From contig NZ_BBZJ01000025.1 in NCBI RefSeq assembly GCF_001417775.1, positions 218,528 to 282,527 of the forward strand: 64,000 bases of DNA. Direction: 5' to 3'. The DNA comes from Streptomyces sp. TP-A0356. GTDB lineage: Bacteria > Actinomycetota > Actinomycetes > Streptomycetales > Streptomycetaceae. Positions 1 to 8,481 of this stretch are shown here, one piece after another. Position numbers and translations under genes: made by a program. Each line of letters starts with the position of its first letter. Position 1 is the stretch's first letter. Under the pieces are notes generated by a model that did no database searches, was not told the DNA's origin, and saw nothing but the letters and a program-made list of their open reading frames with translations.

Positions 1-426
1 CAGCTCGCCCGCGGCCTGCTTGGCGTACAGACCCTTCACATCGCGTACCGAGCACACCTCGACCGGGGTCGCCACGTGCACCTCGAGGTACGGGGTCCCG
101 TTCTCCTCGTGCCGCTTGCGCACCGCCTCGCGGCTGTCGGTGTACGGCGCGACCACCGGGACGAGTGCCTTGACACCGTTGCGGGCGAGCAGCTCGGCCA
201 GGTAGCCGATGCGCTGGACGTTGGTGTGCCGGTCCTCGCGGCTGAAGCCCAGGCCCGCCGAGATGAACTCGCGGATCTCGTCCCCGTCGAGGACCTCGAC
301 GCGGTGTCCTTCCGCGCGCAGCCGGCCGGCCAGCTCCAGGGCGATGGTGGTCTTGCCGGCGCTGGGCAGACCCGTGAGCCAGACGGTGGCTCCGGTCGTC
401 ACGTGTGTCTCCTGAGTGTGTGTCAT
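1..426 (-). CDS. cysC: Adenylylsulfate (APS) kinase, C-terminus cut by window edge
   Basis: Phosphorylates APS with ATP to give PAPS in cytoplasmic sulfate activation. The N-terminal 142 residues are visible. They carry a P-loop WLTGLPSAGKTT near the start, the LDGD substrate motif, and the R-x-x-N-V-Q-R-I-G and PYTDSR segments typical of CysC. The ATG at 424-426 lies two bases beyond the TGA of the upstream cysH, so the two genes form one leftward operon. CysD and CysN would normally follow outside the window. All expected catalytic motifs in the visible part are intact, unlike the second CysC-like gene at 51754. The call is firm; only the C-terminus is unseen. Confidence 0.93.
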   Translation of the reverse strand, partial: MTHTQETHVTTGATVWLTGLPSAGKTTIALELAGRLRAEGHRVEVLDGDEIREFISAGLGFSREDRHTNVQRIGYLAELLARNGVKALVPVVAPYTDSREAVRKRHEENGTPYLEVHVATPVEVCSVRDVKGLYAKQAAGEL

Positions 427-428
427 GG

Positions 429-1127
429 TCAGCCGTGCAGCCCGCACTCGGTCTTCGCGCGCCCCGCCCAGCGGCCGGCCCGCGCGTCCTCGCCCGCCAG
501 GACCCGCCGGGTGCAGGGGGCGCAGCCCACGGAGGCGTAGCCGTCCATCAGCAGCGGGTTGGTCAGCACGCCGTGCTCGGCGACGTAGGCGTCCACGTCG
601 TCCTGGCTCCAGCGGGCGATGGGCGAGATCTTGACCTTGCGCCGCTTGTCGTCCCAGCCGACGACCGGGGTGTGGGCCCGGGTGGGGGACTCGTCGCGGC
701 GCAGTCCGGTCGCCCAGGCGTCGTAGCCCCGCAGGCCCTCTTCCAGGGGCTGGACCTTGCGGAGCCTGCAGCACAGGTCGGGGTCGCGCTCGTGCAGGCG
801 GGGGCCGTACCGGGCGTCCTGTTCGGCGACCGTCCGGCGGGGGGTGAGGGTGATGACGTTGACGTCCATCACGGCCTCGACCGCGTCGCGGGTGCCGATG
901 GTCTCCGGGAAGTGGTAGCCGGTGTCCAGGAACACCACGTCCACGCCGGGCATCGCCCGGGAGGCGAGGTGGGCGACCACCGCGTCCTCCATCGAGGAGG
1001 TCACACACCAGCGCCTGCCGAACGTGTCGGCCGCCCACCGGAGGATCTCCAGCGCTGAGGCGTCCTCCAGATCACGGCCCGCCCGCTCGGCGAGCGCCTT
1101 CCGAGAGCCTGTCTGGGCCATCGTCAT
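429..1127 (-). CDS. cysH: Phosphoadenylyl-/adenylyl-sulfate reductase
   Basis: Reduces activated sulfate to sulfite using thioredoxin-type electrons. The 232-residue protein has the PP-loop reductase fold, the CCRLRKVQPL motif, a later C-A-P-C pair and the C-terminal KTECGLHG tail with the active Cys. Two Cys pairs of this kind mark the iron-sulfur (APS reductase) type. The open frame extends further upstream, but ATG at 1127 (MTMAQ) has a GAAGGGCAG-like ribosome site and removes an unlikely leader; ATG 1121 is the alternative. It is followed directly by cysC. Reverse-oriented CTGAC repeats 138 bp upstream suggest control by the same SARP as the azoxy genes. Confidence 0.92.
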   Translation of the reverse strand: MTMAQTGSRKALAERAGRDLEDASALEILRWAADTFGRRWCVTSSMEDAVVAHLASRAMPGVDVVFLDTGYHFPETIGTRDAVEAVMDVNVITLTPRRTVAEQDARYGPRLHERDPDLCCRLRKVQPLEEGLRGYDAWATGLRRDESPTRAHTPVVGWDDKRRKVKISPIARWSQDDVDAYVAEHGVLTNPLLMDGYASVGCAPCTRRVLAGEDARAGRWAGRAKTECGLHG

Positions 1128-1264
1128 CCGGCTGCCCTTCGTCGGTACCGTCCGAAATACTCGGCAACAATTGCTGAACGCAATGTCAAATGGTCTCGAA
1201 GGCGCCTCCGGTGCACTTCGGATGCGCGGCTCGGATGACATTAGCAACGGCGGCATATGGCGCG

Positions 1265-1280
1265 CTGACCGATCACTGAC
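1265..1280 (-). promoter_or_regulatory. SARP-type direct repeat upstream of cysH-cysC
   Basis: CTGAC occurs at 1265 and 1276, exactly 11 bp apart. Read on the minus strand this is GTCAG-N6-GTCAG, pointing toward cysH. Direct repeats phased at 11 bp next to a promoter are the known binding pattern of Streptomyces antibiotic regulatory proteins. No clear -10 box follows at the distance seen in the other arrays, so this is one of the weaker copies. Confidence 0.5.
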
Positions 1281-1300
1281 CCCTGCTCCGGGGCGGGCCC

Positions 1301-1355
1301 GTCAGCGAGCGGCAAGTGTCTGATCAGTTCTGAGTCAGCGGACCCCTGGGATAGT
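1301..1355 (+). promoter_or_regulatory. SARP-type repeat array and promoter of the methanethiol-oxidase operon
   Basis: GTCAG at 1301, a degenerate GCAAG at 1312, ATCAG at 1323 and GTCAG at 1334 are all phased at 11 bp. Eleven bases after the last repeat lies GATAGT (1350-1355), within TGGGATAGTG. The same ten-base string follows the cupin-gene array on the other strand at 8963-8938. This is taken as the -10 element. The rest of the 1128-1562 gap holds no gene that I can recognise. Confidence 0.62.
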
Positions 1356-1562
1356 GCCGGGTGAGCAAGAGACCCGTCCGTCCCGGTGTGCGTGGTGTCC
1401 ACAATCCATGAATCCGGTGGACACGTAAATGCACGTGTCGTTGCCGAATCGGTGTCACGCGTCTCACGGACGGTGCCGGGAAACGCTGTTTCGGAAATGT
1501 AAGAGACCGTAGGGCCACCACATGTCCGGGCCGAGTGCACCGGGAGAGGGACACCGAAAGCG

Positions 1563-3305
1563 ATGAGACTTCACAGGCTCCGACAACCCGGCTCCGTGCG
1601 CCGGGCGTTACTCGCCCTGCTGGCGCTCACCATGACCGCGGGGCTGCTGGCGGGAGGCAGCAGCGCCGCGGCCGACGCACCCCGTCAGTGGACATCCGCC
1701 TTCCACGGCACCGACGGCGTCGAATACACCGCGACCAACCATCTGACCAAGGCGGCGGACGGCCCCGGCCGGAAGTGGCTCCTCGTCTGGGCCGGACCGG
1801 CCAAGCAGCCGGCGCCGGACTTCCTCGCCGTCATCGACGCCACACCCGGGTCACCCACCTACGGCAAGATCGCCAACACCGTGACGATGGGCCCGGGCAC
1901 CGGGAACGAACCGCACCACCTGCAGTACGTGTGGCACAAGGGCGACCGCATCTACGCCGGAGGGATCCTCTCCGACACCACGTTCGTCTTCGACTCCCGT
2001 GCCCTGCCCGCCCTTCGCCTGGTCGGAGTGAACACACCCACGCAGACGCCGTGCGGCACCCTGCCCGACGCCTACCAGGTACTCGGCGACGGCACGGCGT
2101 ACGGGACGTACATGGGCGGACCGAACGTGTCCGGACCCTGCACCTACACCAACGGCCAGGTACGTGTCGGCAACGGCGCGGCGGGCTCCCCCGGTGAGAT
2201 CGTGCACATCGGCAAGGACGGCCGGACCCTGGCGGAGATCCCGGCGGCCACCGAGAACTCGGAGGACGCCCGGCAGTGCGGCGACGTGCCCGCGCTGCCG
2301 GCGGCGAGCTGCGCCAATCCGCACGGCATCGCGGTGCGCGAGGACCTCGACATCATGGTCTCCAGCGACTTCGCCGAGGCGCGCAACTTCATGACTCCCA
2401 ACTCGCCGCTGAAGGAGAACCTGGCCCGGCAGACGGTGCGCGTCTTCGACATCAAGGACCGCAACAACCCGAAGCTGATCTCCGTCTCCAAGGTCCACGA
2501 CGGGCCGCGCGGTGCGCTGGAGAAGCGCGCGTTCTTCCGTGAGTCCCGGGTCGTCATGGAGGTCGCCACCACCAATCGGCGCGGACACCGGGGTGCCTTC
2601 GTCTCCTCGATGGCGGGCGGCGCGGTCTTCTACACGCCGGACATCACCGCCAAGAAGCCCACGTGGCGCGAGGTCTTCGACGACAGCACCGCCTACCGCA
2701 CCTTCCATCCGGGCGGATCCGTCAACGGGGGCGGTGACAACTCCAGCTGGCTGGCCGTCAGCCCGGACGACCGCTATCTGTTCCACACCGTCATGGGCCA
2801 GTCCGTGCCGTACGGCAAGCCCCTCGACGTCACCACCGGCATGCTGTACGTCCTCGACATCCACAAGCTGCTCGCCAGGGGCAAGTCGAGCCGGTGCTCC
2901 ATCGACCAGCTCAACGAGGCCTATGCCGGCGGAACCGAGCGGGACTGCCCCGAACTGGCCGGTGTGGTGCCGATCCGGGACGTCACCTCGGGCGGTCCGC
3001 ACTGGGGCAGCATGGACATCTTCCGGCGCGGGCGTGGCGGGGTGTACCACGAGACGGACCGCATCAGCCGGATCGCCGTCGCCAACTACTTCGTCGCCGG
3101 TTCCTTCGGCGGTGACGGCGACCACCGGGTGTGCATGTTCAACCTGGACGGCCGGGGGCGCCCGACGCTGGACCGCCGGTTCCGCGACGAGAACACGGGC
3201 GAACCCTGCGTCGCCTTCAATCGCGCGTCCTGGCCGCACGGCGACTACGGGAACGCGCAGCCCCACGGCGTCCTGTTCGCGGTGAGCGACCGCGCCCTGC
3301 GATGA
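1563..3305 (+). CDS. Secreted methanethiol oxidase / selenium-binding-protein family
   Basis: The 580-residue protein resembles the SBP56/methanethiol oxidase family, which oxidises methanethiol to sulfide, formaldehyde and peroxide. Visible family signatures include GNEPHHLQYVW, GGILSDTTFVFD, NPHGIAV and repeated beta-propeller segments with GGSVNGGGDNS. Residues 1-38 look like a signal peptide (basic start, LLALLALTMTAGLL core, Ala-rich cleavage site), so the enzyme is probably exported. Codon 16 (1608-1610) is TTA, making translation dependent on the bldA tRNA. The stop overlaps the next ATG by four bases. No MauG- or SCO1-like maturation partners are adjacent. Substrate is inferred from the family. 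Confidence 0.82.
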   Translation: MRLHRLRQPGSVRRALLALLALTMTAGLLAGGSSAAADAPRQWTSAFHGTDGVEYTATNHLTKAADGPGRKWLLVWAGPAKQPAPDFLAVIDATPGSPTYGKIANTVTMGPGTGNEPHHLQYVWHKGDRIYAGGILSDTTFVFDSRALPALRLVGVNTPTQTPCGTLPDAYQVLGDGTAYGTYMGGPNVSGPCTYTNGQVRVGNGAAGSPGEIVHIGKDGRTLAEIPAATENSEDARQCGDVPALPAASCANPHGIAVREDLDIMVSSDFAEARNFMTPNSPLKENLARQTVRVFDIKDRNNPKLISVSKVHDGPRGALEKRAFFRESRVVMEVATTNRRGHRGAFVSSMAGGAVFYTPDITAKKPTWREVFDDSTAYRTFHPGGSVNGGGDNSSWLAVSPDDRYLFHTVMGQSVPYGKPLDVTTGMLYVLDIHKLLARGKSSRCSIDQLNEAYAGGTERDCPELAGVVPIRDVTSGGPHWGSMDIFRRGRGGVYHETDRISRIAVANYFVAGSFGGDGDHRVCMFNLDGRGRPTLDRRFRDENTGEPCVAFNRASWPHGDYGNAQPHGVLFAVSDRALR

Positions 3306-4549
3306 GGACGACCACCTCGCTCCAGGTGCCCGTGGCCGAGGGTTTCGCCGGCCCCGGGCACCTGGTTCCATCCGTGTACGGAGCCCTCGTCCTGGGCGCA
3401 CTGGTGCTGAGTGTCGCCACCGCGCTCGGTGTCGTCCTGCTCCGCAGGGGAGCGCTGCGCCGCAGGGCCACCGCCTCCGGCTACTTCGCGGGCGCTGTCG
3501 TCTGCGCCGTACTGGCCGCCGCCTCGGTCGTCGCATGGCGGACCGGACAGGCAACCGCCACCGAGGTGCGCGGCACCCCTGTCGTGAGCCAGGTGCGGCT
3601 GGGCGGCACCAGCGTGCCCGTGACGGTGGTCCCGAACAGGCCAGGACTCAATCTGGTCGGCATCGGCGCGGCGGACGCCACGGCCGGTCGGGAGCGCGGC
3701 CGGCTCACGGCGGGGCGTGCGTATCCCGGCAGCGACCGGACATGGGTCACCGTGGAACTGCCGCCCGGACAGAGCCAGGTATGGGTGTCGGCGTACGGAG
3801 CGACCGCCTCCCTGGCGGTCGACACCGGCGACCGGCGCGTGCGGACGCCGACGGCGCTGGGAGGCGCCGACGGTCCGGAGTGTTCCGGCGCCGCGGTCGG
3901 CGCCGCGCTCGCCGGGAGCCGCACGCCGTTCGACAGCTGTCCCGCCGACCGGCTCGACCCCGTGGACGCGGCCGCGCTGCGGTCCGTCGTCGGCTTCCTC
4001 GCACACCGCGGCGAGCGGGGCGTCGCCCTCGCCGATGACGGCTCACCGAGGGCGGTGGCCGCCGCGGAAGTGGTGCGTGCCGCGGCTCGCCGGACCGGCC
4101 TCGACGTGGCACGGCCGGGAACGGCCCGGCGCCCGCTGATCGTGGTCGCGGGGTGGGCCGGTGCCGACACGGCGGTGAGGGACGTGGCCGCCGGGCGGAT
4201 CACGGCGCAGGGCACCTACCTCGCGCCCTGGCTGCTGACCCCCACGTTGCTGCAGCCCAGCGCGGGCCAGGTCATCCCGCTGCGGTACGCGCCCCGTGGC
4301 AACGACGCGATGCGCTATCTCGCCGCCCTGGGCGAGCGGCTTCCCGGCGAACTGCCGGCCGCCGCCGGCTACGACGCCTGGCGGCGGGCGCACGGCACGA
4401 CGGTACGGTCCCCGGCCAGGCTCTACGCCGTCGCGGTGCCGTACGTGCCGGGCAGCGGCGGCGCCGGCCACCATCACGCGGACGGGACGGACTGGCTGCC
4501 GGGCGGCATGATCGTTCCCGTGACGGGCCCGCTCAAGGAGCCCGCCTGA
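3302..4549 (+). CDS. Membrane protein of unknown function with large extracytoplasmic domain
   Basis: I do not recognise the family. ATG 3302 overlaps the methanethiol-oxidase TGA as ATGA, giving 415 residues and translational coupling. Two hydrophobic segments (about residues 20-45 and 52-72) form a hairpin anchor. A roughly 330-residue domain follows, with a beta-rich first part and an alpha/beta second part containing PLIVVAGWAGAD and a solute-binding-like tail. Near the C-terminus is GHHHADG, a possible metal site. Its position suggests a role with the exported oxidase, for example electron or metal handling, but this is inference from coupling alone. Confidence 0.6.
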   Translation: MRTTTSLQVPVAEGFAGPGHLVPSVYGALVLGALVLSVATALGVVLLRRGALRRRATASGYFAGAVVCAVLAAASVVAWRTGQATATEVRGTPVVSQVRLGGTSVPVTVVPNRPGLNLVGIGAADATAGRERGRLTAGRAYPGSDRTWVTVELPPGQSQVWVSAYGATASLAVDTGDRRVRTPTALGGADGPECSGAAVGAALAGSRTPFDSCPADRLDPVDAAALRSVVGFLAHRGERGVALADDGSPRAVAAAEVVRAAARRTGLDVARPGTARRPLIVVAGWAGADTAVRDVAAGRITAQGTYLAPWLLTPTLLQPSAGQVIPLRYAPRGNDAMRYLAALGERLPGELPAAAGYDAWRRAHGTTVRSPARLYAVAVPYVPGSGGAGHHHADGTDWLPGGMIVPVTGPLKEPA

Positions 4550-4637
4550 CTGTCGGACCGCCCCGTCGACCGGGAGCGTCGGCAGTGTCCGCTCCCCGCC
4601 GCCGGGGCGACCGGCTCGGCTACGGAAGGAGCACCGG

Positions 4638-6329
4638 ATGACGGAGACCGCGGCGACCCGCGCGTCGAAGGCCGCGCGTTCGCCCGGCCCGCGCAGCGAG
4701 GGCCAGTGGGCCCTGGGCGAGCGCGCGCCGCTCAACGCCAACGAGGAGTTCAAACAGCACGAGGACCCTCTGAAGGTCCGCGACAGGATCGAACGGGTCT
4801 ACTCCCGCACGGGTTTCGCCGGCATCGACCCGGACGACCTGCGCGGGCGCTTCCGCTGGTGGGGGCTGTACACCCAGCGCAAGCCGGGCATCGACGGCGG
4901 CCGCACCGCCGTCCTGCCGCCCGAGGAGCTGGAGGACGAGCACTTCATGCTGCGGGTGCGGGTCGACGGCGGTCGCCTCGACGCCGCGCAGCTCCGGGCC
5001 GTCGCGGACGTCTCGATGCGCTTCGCGCGCAACACGGCCGACATCACCGACCGGCAGAACATCCAGCTGCACTGGGTGCGGATCCAGGACGTGCCTGCCA
5101 TCTGGCGCCGCCTGGAGGCCGTCGGTCTGTCCACCACCGAGGCCTGCGGCGACTGCCCGCGGGTGATCGTGGGCAGTCCGGTCGCGGGGGTGGCAGCCGC
5201 CGAACTGCTGGACGCCACCCCGGCCATCGAGGAGATCGTCGCCCGTCATGTGGGCGACCCGACGCTGTCGAACCTCCCACGCAAGTTCAAGTCCGCGGTC
5301 TCCTGGCTGCCGGACGTCCCCTACGAGGTGAACGACGTGGCCTTCCTCGGGGCCGTGCACCCCGAGCACGGCCCCGGGTTCGGCCTGTGGGTGGGCGGCG
5401 GGCTGTCCACCCAGCCGATGCTCGCGCAGCCGGTCGGGGTGTGGGTGCCGCTCGCGGAGGTCGCGGAGGTCTGGCTGGGCGTCGCCGGGCTCTTCCGGGA
5501 CTACGGCTACCGGCGGCTGCGGAACCGGGCGCGGCTGAAGTTCCTGGTCGCCGACTGGGGCGTGGACCGGTTCCGCAAGGTGCTGGAGGAGGAGTACCTG
5601 CACCGGTGCCTCCTCGACGGCCCGCCGCCGGTGCTGCCGGCCCGCCCTTTCGACCACATCGGCGTCCACCCGCAGCGGGACGGGCGGTGGTACGTGGGTG
5701 CCGCCCCGGTGGTGGGACGCCTCTCCGGTACGCGGCTGGCCGCCCTCGCCGACGCCGTCGAGGCGCACGGGTCGGGGCGGGTCCGGCTGACGCCGTATCA
5801 GAAGCTGCTGGTGCTCGACGTCGCCGAGCCCGAGCCGCTGGTCGCCGACCTGCGCAGGCTCGGGCTGGAGCCGGAGCCCTCGTCCTGGCGGCGCGAGACC
5901 ATGGCGTGCACCGGGATCGAGTACTGCAAGCTCGCCATCGTCGAGACGAAGGAGCGGGCCGCCGTCCTGGTGGCCGAACTGGAACAGCGGCTTGCCGGGC
6001 GGCCGGCCCGGCTCAGTGTGAACATCAACGGATGTCCCAACTCCTGCGCGCGGACGCAGGTCGCCGACATCGGCCTAAAGGGCCAGCTCCTGAACGGCCC
6101 GGACGGCCGTCAGGTGGAGGGCTTCCAGGTGCATCTCGGTGGCGGCCTGGCCCTCGCGGAGGACCAGCAGGGAGCGTTCGGCAGGAAGTTGCGCGGCCTG
6201 AGGACCACCGCCGCCGAACTCCCCGACTACGTGGAGCGGATCACCCTCCGGTACCTGGCGGGCCGCCGGGACGAGGAGGAGACCTTCGCCCGGTGGGTCG
6301 AGCGGGCGGACGAGGAAGAACTGAGGTGA
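4638..6329 (+). CDS. Ferredoxin-type sulfite (nitrite/sulfite) reductase
   Basis: Six-electron reduction of sulfite to sulfide with siroheme and a 4Fe-4S cluster. The 563-residue protein shows the cluster-binding pair of motifs: C-T-G-I-E-Y-C (CX5C) and G-C-P-N-S-C (CX3C) followed by ARTQVADIG. The N-terminal half has the duplicated ferredoxin-like repeats (DRQNIQLHW). Start ATG 4638 follows GGAAGGAGCACCGG, a good ribosome site. With CysH it completes assimilatory sulfate reduction, so sulfite reductase rather than nitrite reductase is favoured. It ends in a strong terminator facing the azoxy cluster. Confidence 0.9.
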   Translation: MTETAATRASKAARSPGPRSEGQWALGERAPLNANEEFKQHEDPLKVRDRIERVYSRTGFAGIDPDDLRGRFRWWGLYTQRKPGIDGGRTAVLPPEELEDEHFMLRVRVDGGRLDAAQLRAVADVSMRFARNTADITDRQNIQLHWVRIQDVPAIWRRLEAVGLSTTEACGDCPRVIVGSPVAGVAAAELLDATPAIEEIVARHVGDPTLSNLPRKFKSAVSWLPDVPYEVNDVAFLGAVHPEHGPGFGLWVGGGLSTQPMLAQPVGVWVPLAEVAEVWLGVAGLFRDYGYRRLRNRARLKFLVADWGVDRFRKVLEEEYLHRCLLDGPPPVLPARPFDHIGVHPQRDGRWYVGAAPVVGRLSGTRLAALADAVEAHGSGRVRLTPYQKLLVLDVAEPEPLVADLRRLGLEPEPSSWRRETMACTGIEYCKLAIVETKERAAVLVAELEQRLAGRPARLSVNINGCPNSCARTQVADIGLKGQLLNGPDGRQVEGFQVHLGGGLALAEDQQGAFGRKLRGLRTTAAELPDYVERITLRYLAGRRDEEETFARWVERADEEELR

Positions 6330-6335
6330 GACGGG

Positions 6336-6373
6336 TCCGGCCCGGCGCGGGGGACACCCCGCGCCGGGCCGGA
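6336..6373. terminator. Bidirectional terminator hairpin
   Basis: A perfect 17-bp stem (6336-6352 with 6357-6373) and a GACA loop lie between two convergent genes, the sulfite reductase and the decarboxylase. Confidence 0.85.
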
Positions 6374-6396
6374 TGCGTGCCGGTCCAGGAGTACCG

Positions 6397-7797
6397 TCAT
6401 CCCGCCGGAAGAACGGCCAGCACGGCATTCCGGATGACGTCGACGCTACGGTCCACGTCCTCCTCGGTGGTCCGCCAGTTGACCACCGACACGCGCATTG
6501 CGGCCCTGCCCTGCCAGACCGTGCCGCCGAACCAGCAGACCCCGCTCTCCTGGACACGGGCCACGACCTCGCGGGTCGCCGTGTCGTCGTCCCCGAAGCG
6601 CACCATCACCTGGTTGAGCACCACCTCGTTGAGCAGCTCCACACCGGGCACCCCGGCGAGCCGCTCGGCGAAGCGAGCCGTGAGATCGCAGCACCGCTCG
6701 ACCAGTTCGGCGACACCGGCGCGGCCCAGCGTGCGCAACGCGGCCCACACCGGCAGGCTGCGGGCCCGCCGGGAGAAGTCCGGCACCCACTCGATGGCGT
6801 CCCGTTCGCCGGGCGTGCCCGCCGGCAGGTAGCCGGCCCGCTCGTTGAGCATCGCGGCTCGGTGCGCCTCGGGATGGGCCACCACGACGATGCCGCAGTC
6901 GTAGGGGACGTTGAGCCACTTGTGCGCGTCCAGCGCCCATGAATCGGCCTTCTCGATCCCGGTCACCAGCGGCCGCAGCCGGGGGCTGGCCGCTGCCCAC
7001 AGTCCGAAGGCCCCGTCGACGTGGACCCAGGCGTCGTGCCGACGGGCGATGTCACAGATCTCGCCGACGGGGTCCACGGCCCCCGAGTTGACGTCTCCGA
7101 CCTGGGCGCAGACGATGACCGGCCCGTCGAGAGTCGCCAGCGTCCCGGCCAGGGCGTCCGGCCGCATCCGGCCCCGTCCGTCCACCGGCACGTTGTGGAT
7201 GCCACCGCTGCCGAATCCGAGGTAGCGGGCGGCGAGGTCGATGGTCATGTGGTGCTGGGCGCCCGCCACGATGTGGACCCGCGGCGCCCCCGGCAGGCCG
7301 TCGCGCTCCACGTCCCATCCCGCCCTGGCGAGCAACTGGTGGCGCGCTGCGGCGAGCGAGGTCAGATGGGCCATGGTGCAGCCGGTCGGAAAGCCCACCG
7401 AGGCGCCTTCCGGCAGACCGAGCAGTTCCAGCACCCACTGGCCGGCGACGTGCTCCGCGACGGCGATGGCCGGCGAGAGGTTGTACAGACTGGCCGTCTG
7501 GTCCCACGCGGCGACGAGCCAGTCCGCGGCGATCGCCACGGGCAGGGTGCCGCCCGTGACATAGCCGAAGTAGCGCGGTCCGGAAGCGGCCGGAATGCCG
7601 CCCTCCGCGACGGCACGGCCCAGCAGGCCGATGGTCTCCGTAGCGGGCTGCGGTCCGGAGGGCAGCGGCCCACCGAACATTTTCAGCAATTGTTCGGCAT
7701 TTGCGGTGGCGCCCACCGGGCGTCGGGCGAGACCTGCCAGGTATTCGGTTGCCTGGTGATATGCCAAGTCGAGTGGTGCCATGTCCGCATCGGTCAT
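6397..7797 (-). CDS. PLP-dependent group II amino-acid decarboxylase
   Basis: The 466-residue enzyme belongs to the glutamate/aromatic amino-acid decarboxylase family. It shows the cofactor lysine in DAHKWLNVP (K293), the PLP-ring aspartate in HVDGAFG (D261) and the AQHHMT segment (about 180-184). It probably makes the primary amine that is later N-hydroxylated, the role VlmD has for valine in valanimycin. The substrate cannot be read from sequence; aliphatic, aromatic or methionine-like side chains are all possible. ATG 7797 was chosen over a long N-terminal extension; it has GTGAGGAC just upstream. A SARP-type array directly precedes it. Confidence 0.85.
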   Translation of the reverse strand: MTDADMAPLDLAYHQATEYLAGLARRPVGATANAEQLLKMFGGPLPSGPQPATETIGLLGRAVAEGGIPAASGPRYFGYVTGGTLPVAIAADWLVAAWDQTASLYNLSPAIAVAEHVAGQWVLELLGLPEGASVGFPTGCTMAHLTSLAAARHQLLARAGWDVERDGLPGAPRVHIVAGAQHHMTIDLAARYLGFGSGGIHNVPVDGRGRMRPDALAGTLATLDGPVIVCAQVGDVNSGAVDPVGEICDIARRHDAWVHVDGAFGLWAAASPRLRPLVTGIEKADSWALDAHKWLNVPYDCGIVVVAHPEAHRAAMLNERAGYLPAGTPGERDAIEWVPDFSRRARSLPVWAALRTLGRAGVAELVERCCDLTARFAERLAGVPGVELLNEVVLNQVMVRFGDDDTATREVVARVQESGVCWFGGTVWQGRAAMRVSVVNWRTTEEDVDRSVDVIRNAVLAVLPAG

Positions 7798-7803
7798 GTC
7801 CTC

Positions 7804-7836
7804 ACGGTATGGCGCATCCGCTGACAACCTGCTGAC
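7804..7836 (-). promoter_or_regulatory. SARP-type repeat and promoter of the decarboxylase gene
   Basis: CTGAC at 7821 and 7832 (11 bp apart) read as GTCAG repeats toward the gene. Eleven bases beyond the proximal repeat lies TACCGT (7809-7804), a fair -10 box. Transcription would then begin at or next to ATG 7797, implying a leaderless or near-leaderless mRNA. Confidence 0.6.
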
Positions 7837-8006
7837 CTCGGCGCTCCAGGGCTTGGAGGCACCGCACTCGGCGCGGTATGACTTCTCCGGCGGCCCTGAC
7901 GGCGGAACGTGTGCTCCGTCGCGTCCGGTGGTCGCCGTTGTGCTGCCGTAACGGGTGTTCGGATTCCCGTCGCCGTACGGCCCGACAGGAAGGCATGAGG
8001 AAGGCA

Positions 8007-8363
8007 ATGTCAGATGAGCAGACTCTCAAGGTTATCGATGAGTTCAACCGCGCGTTCCGTGAGCACGACCCCAGCCTTCTGAAGGGGCTGCTCGCCGAGG
8101 ACTGCGTTCTGGAGAATTCCGGTCCGGCGCCGGACGGTTCACGGCACGAGGGCTATGCCGAGTGTCTGGAATTCTGGTCCGGGATCGCCGCCAACGAGGC
8201 CGTGGACTTCCAGCCCGAGGAGGTCTGGGCGGCCGGTGACCGGGCCGTGTGCCGCTGGACGATGCGCTGGGGGTCGGGGTCGAAGGACTTCGTACGGGGA
8301 GTCAATGTGACCAGGTTGCGGGACGGCCTGATCGTGGAGAGCTTCGGTTACGTCAAGGGCTGA
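8007..8363 (+). CDS. SnoaL-like / NTF2-fold small protein
   Basis: The 118-residue protein has the pattern of the SnoaL/limonene-epoxide-hydrolase fold: an N-terminal helix with FNRAFREHDP, AEDCVLEN, the mid-protein GYAECLEFW, and a C-terminal beta segment RLRDGLIVESFGYV. Such proteins act as small isomerases, cyclases or hydrolases, or bind intermediates. ATG 8007 is chosen because GAGGAAGG lies just upstream; ATG 7995 is the alternative. It diverges from the decarboxylase gene and ends at a strong terminator. The exact role in the azoxy pathway is unknown. Confidence 0.7.
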   Translation: MSDEQTLKVIDEFNRAFREHDPSLLKGLLAEDCVLENSGPAPDGSRHEGYAECLEFWSGIAANEAVDFQPEEVWAAGDRAVCRWTMRWGSGSKDFVRGVNVTRLRDGLIVESFGYVKG

Positions 8364-8382
8364 ACGGCCGGACGGACATGCC

Positions 8383-8422
8383 GACCGGGCGGGTGCCGTG
8401 TCGATGCGGCACCCGCCCGGTC
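8383..8422 (+). terminator. Rho-independent-type hairpin after the SnoaL-like gene
   Basis: A perfect 16-bp stem (8383-8398 with 8407-8422) and an 8-base loop lie between the convergent SnoaL-like and cupin genes. Confidence 0.85.
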
Positions 8423-8481
8423 GTGTCCGTCGGCCGGTTTGACGCGGGCGGTCAGGGACCGGCCGGCCCCAGCCGGCCCCT

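Noticed and set aside
1851..3554. Long minus-strand open frame (567 codons) opposite the methanethiol oxidase
   Set aside because: Arg/Val/Gly-rich composition and exact antisense position to a well-supported gene; typical high-GC shadow frame.
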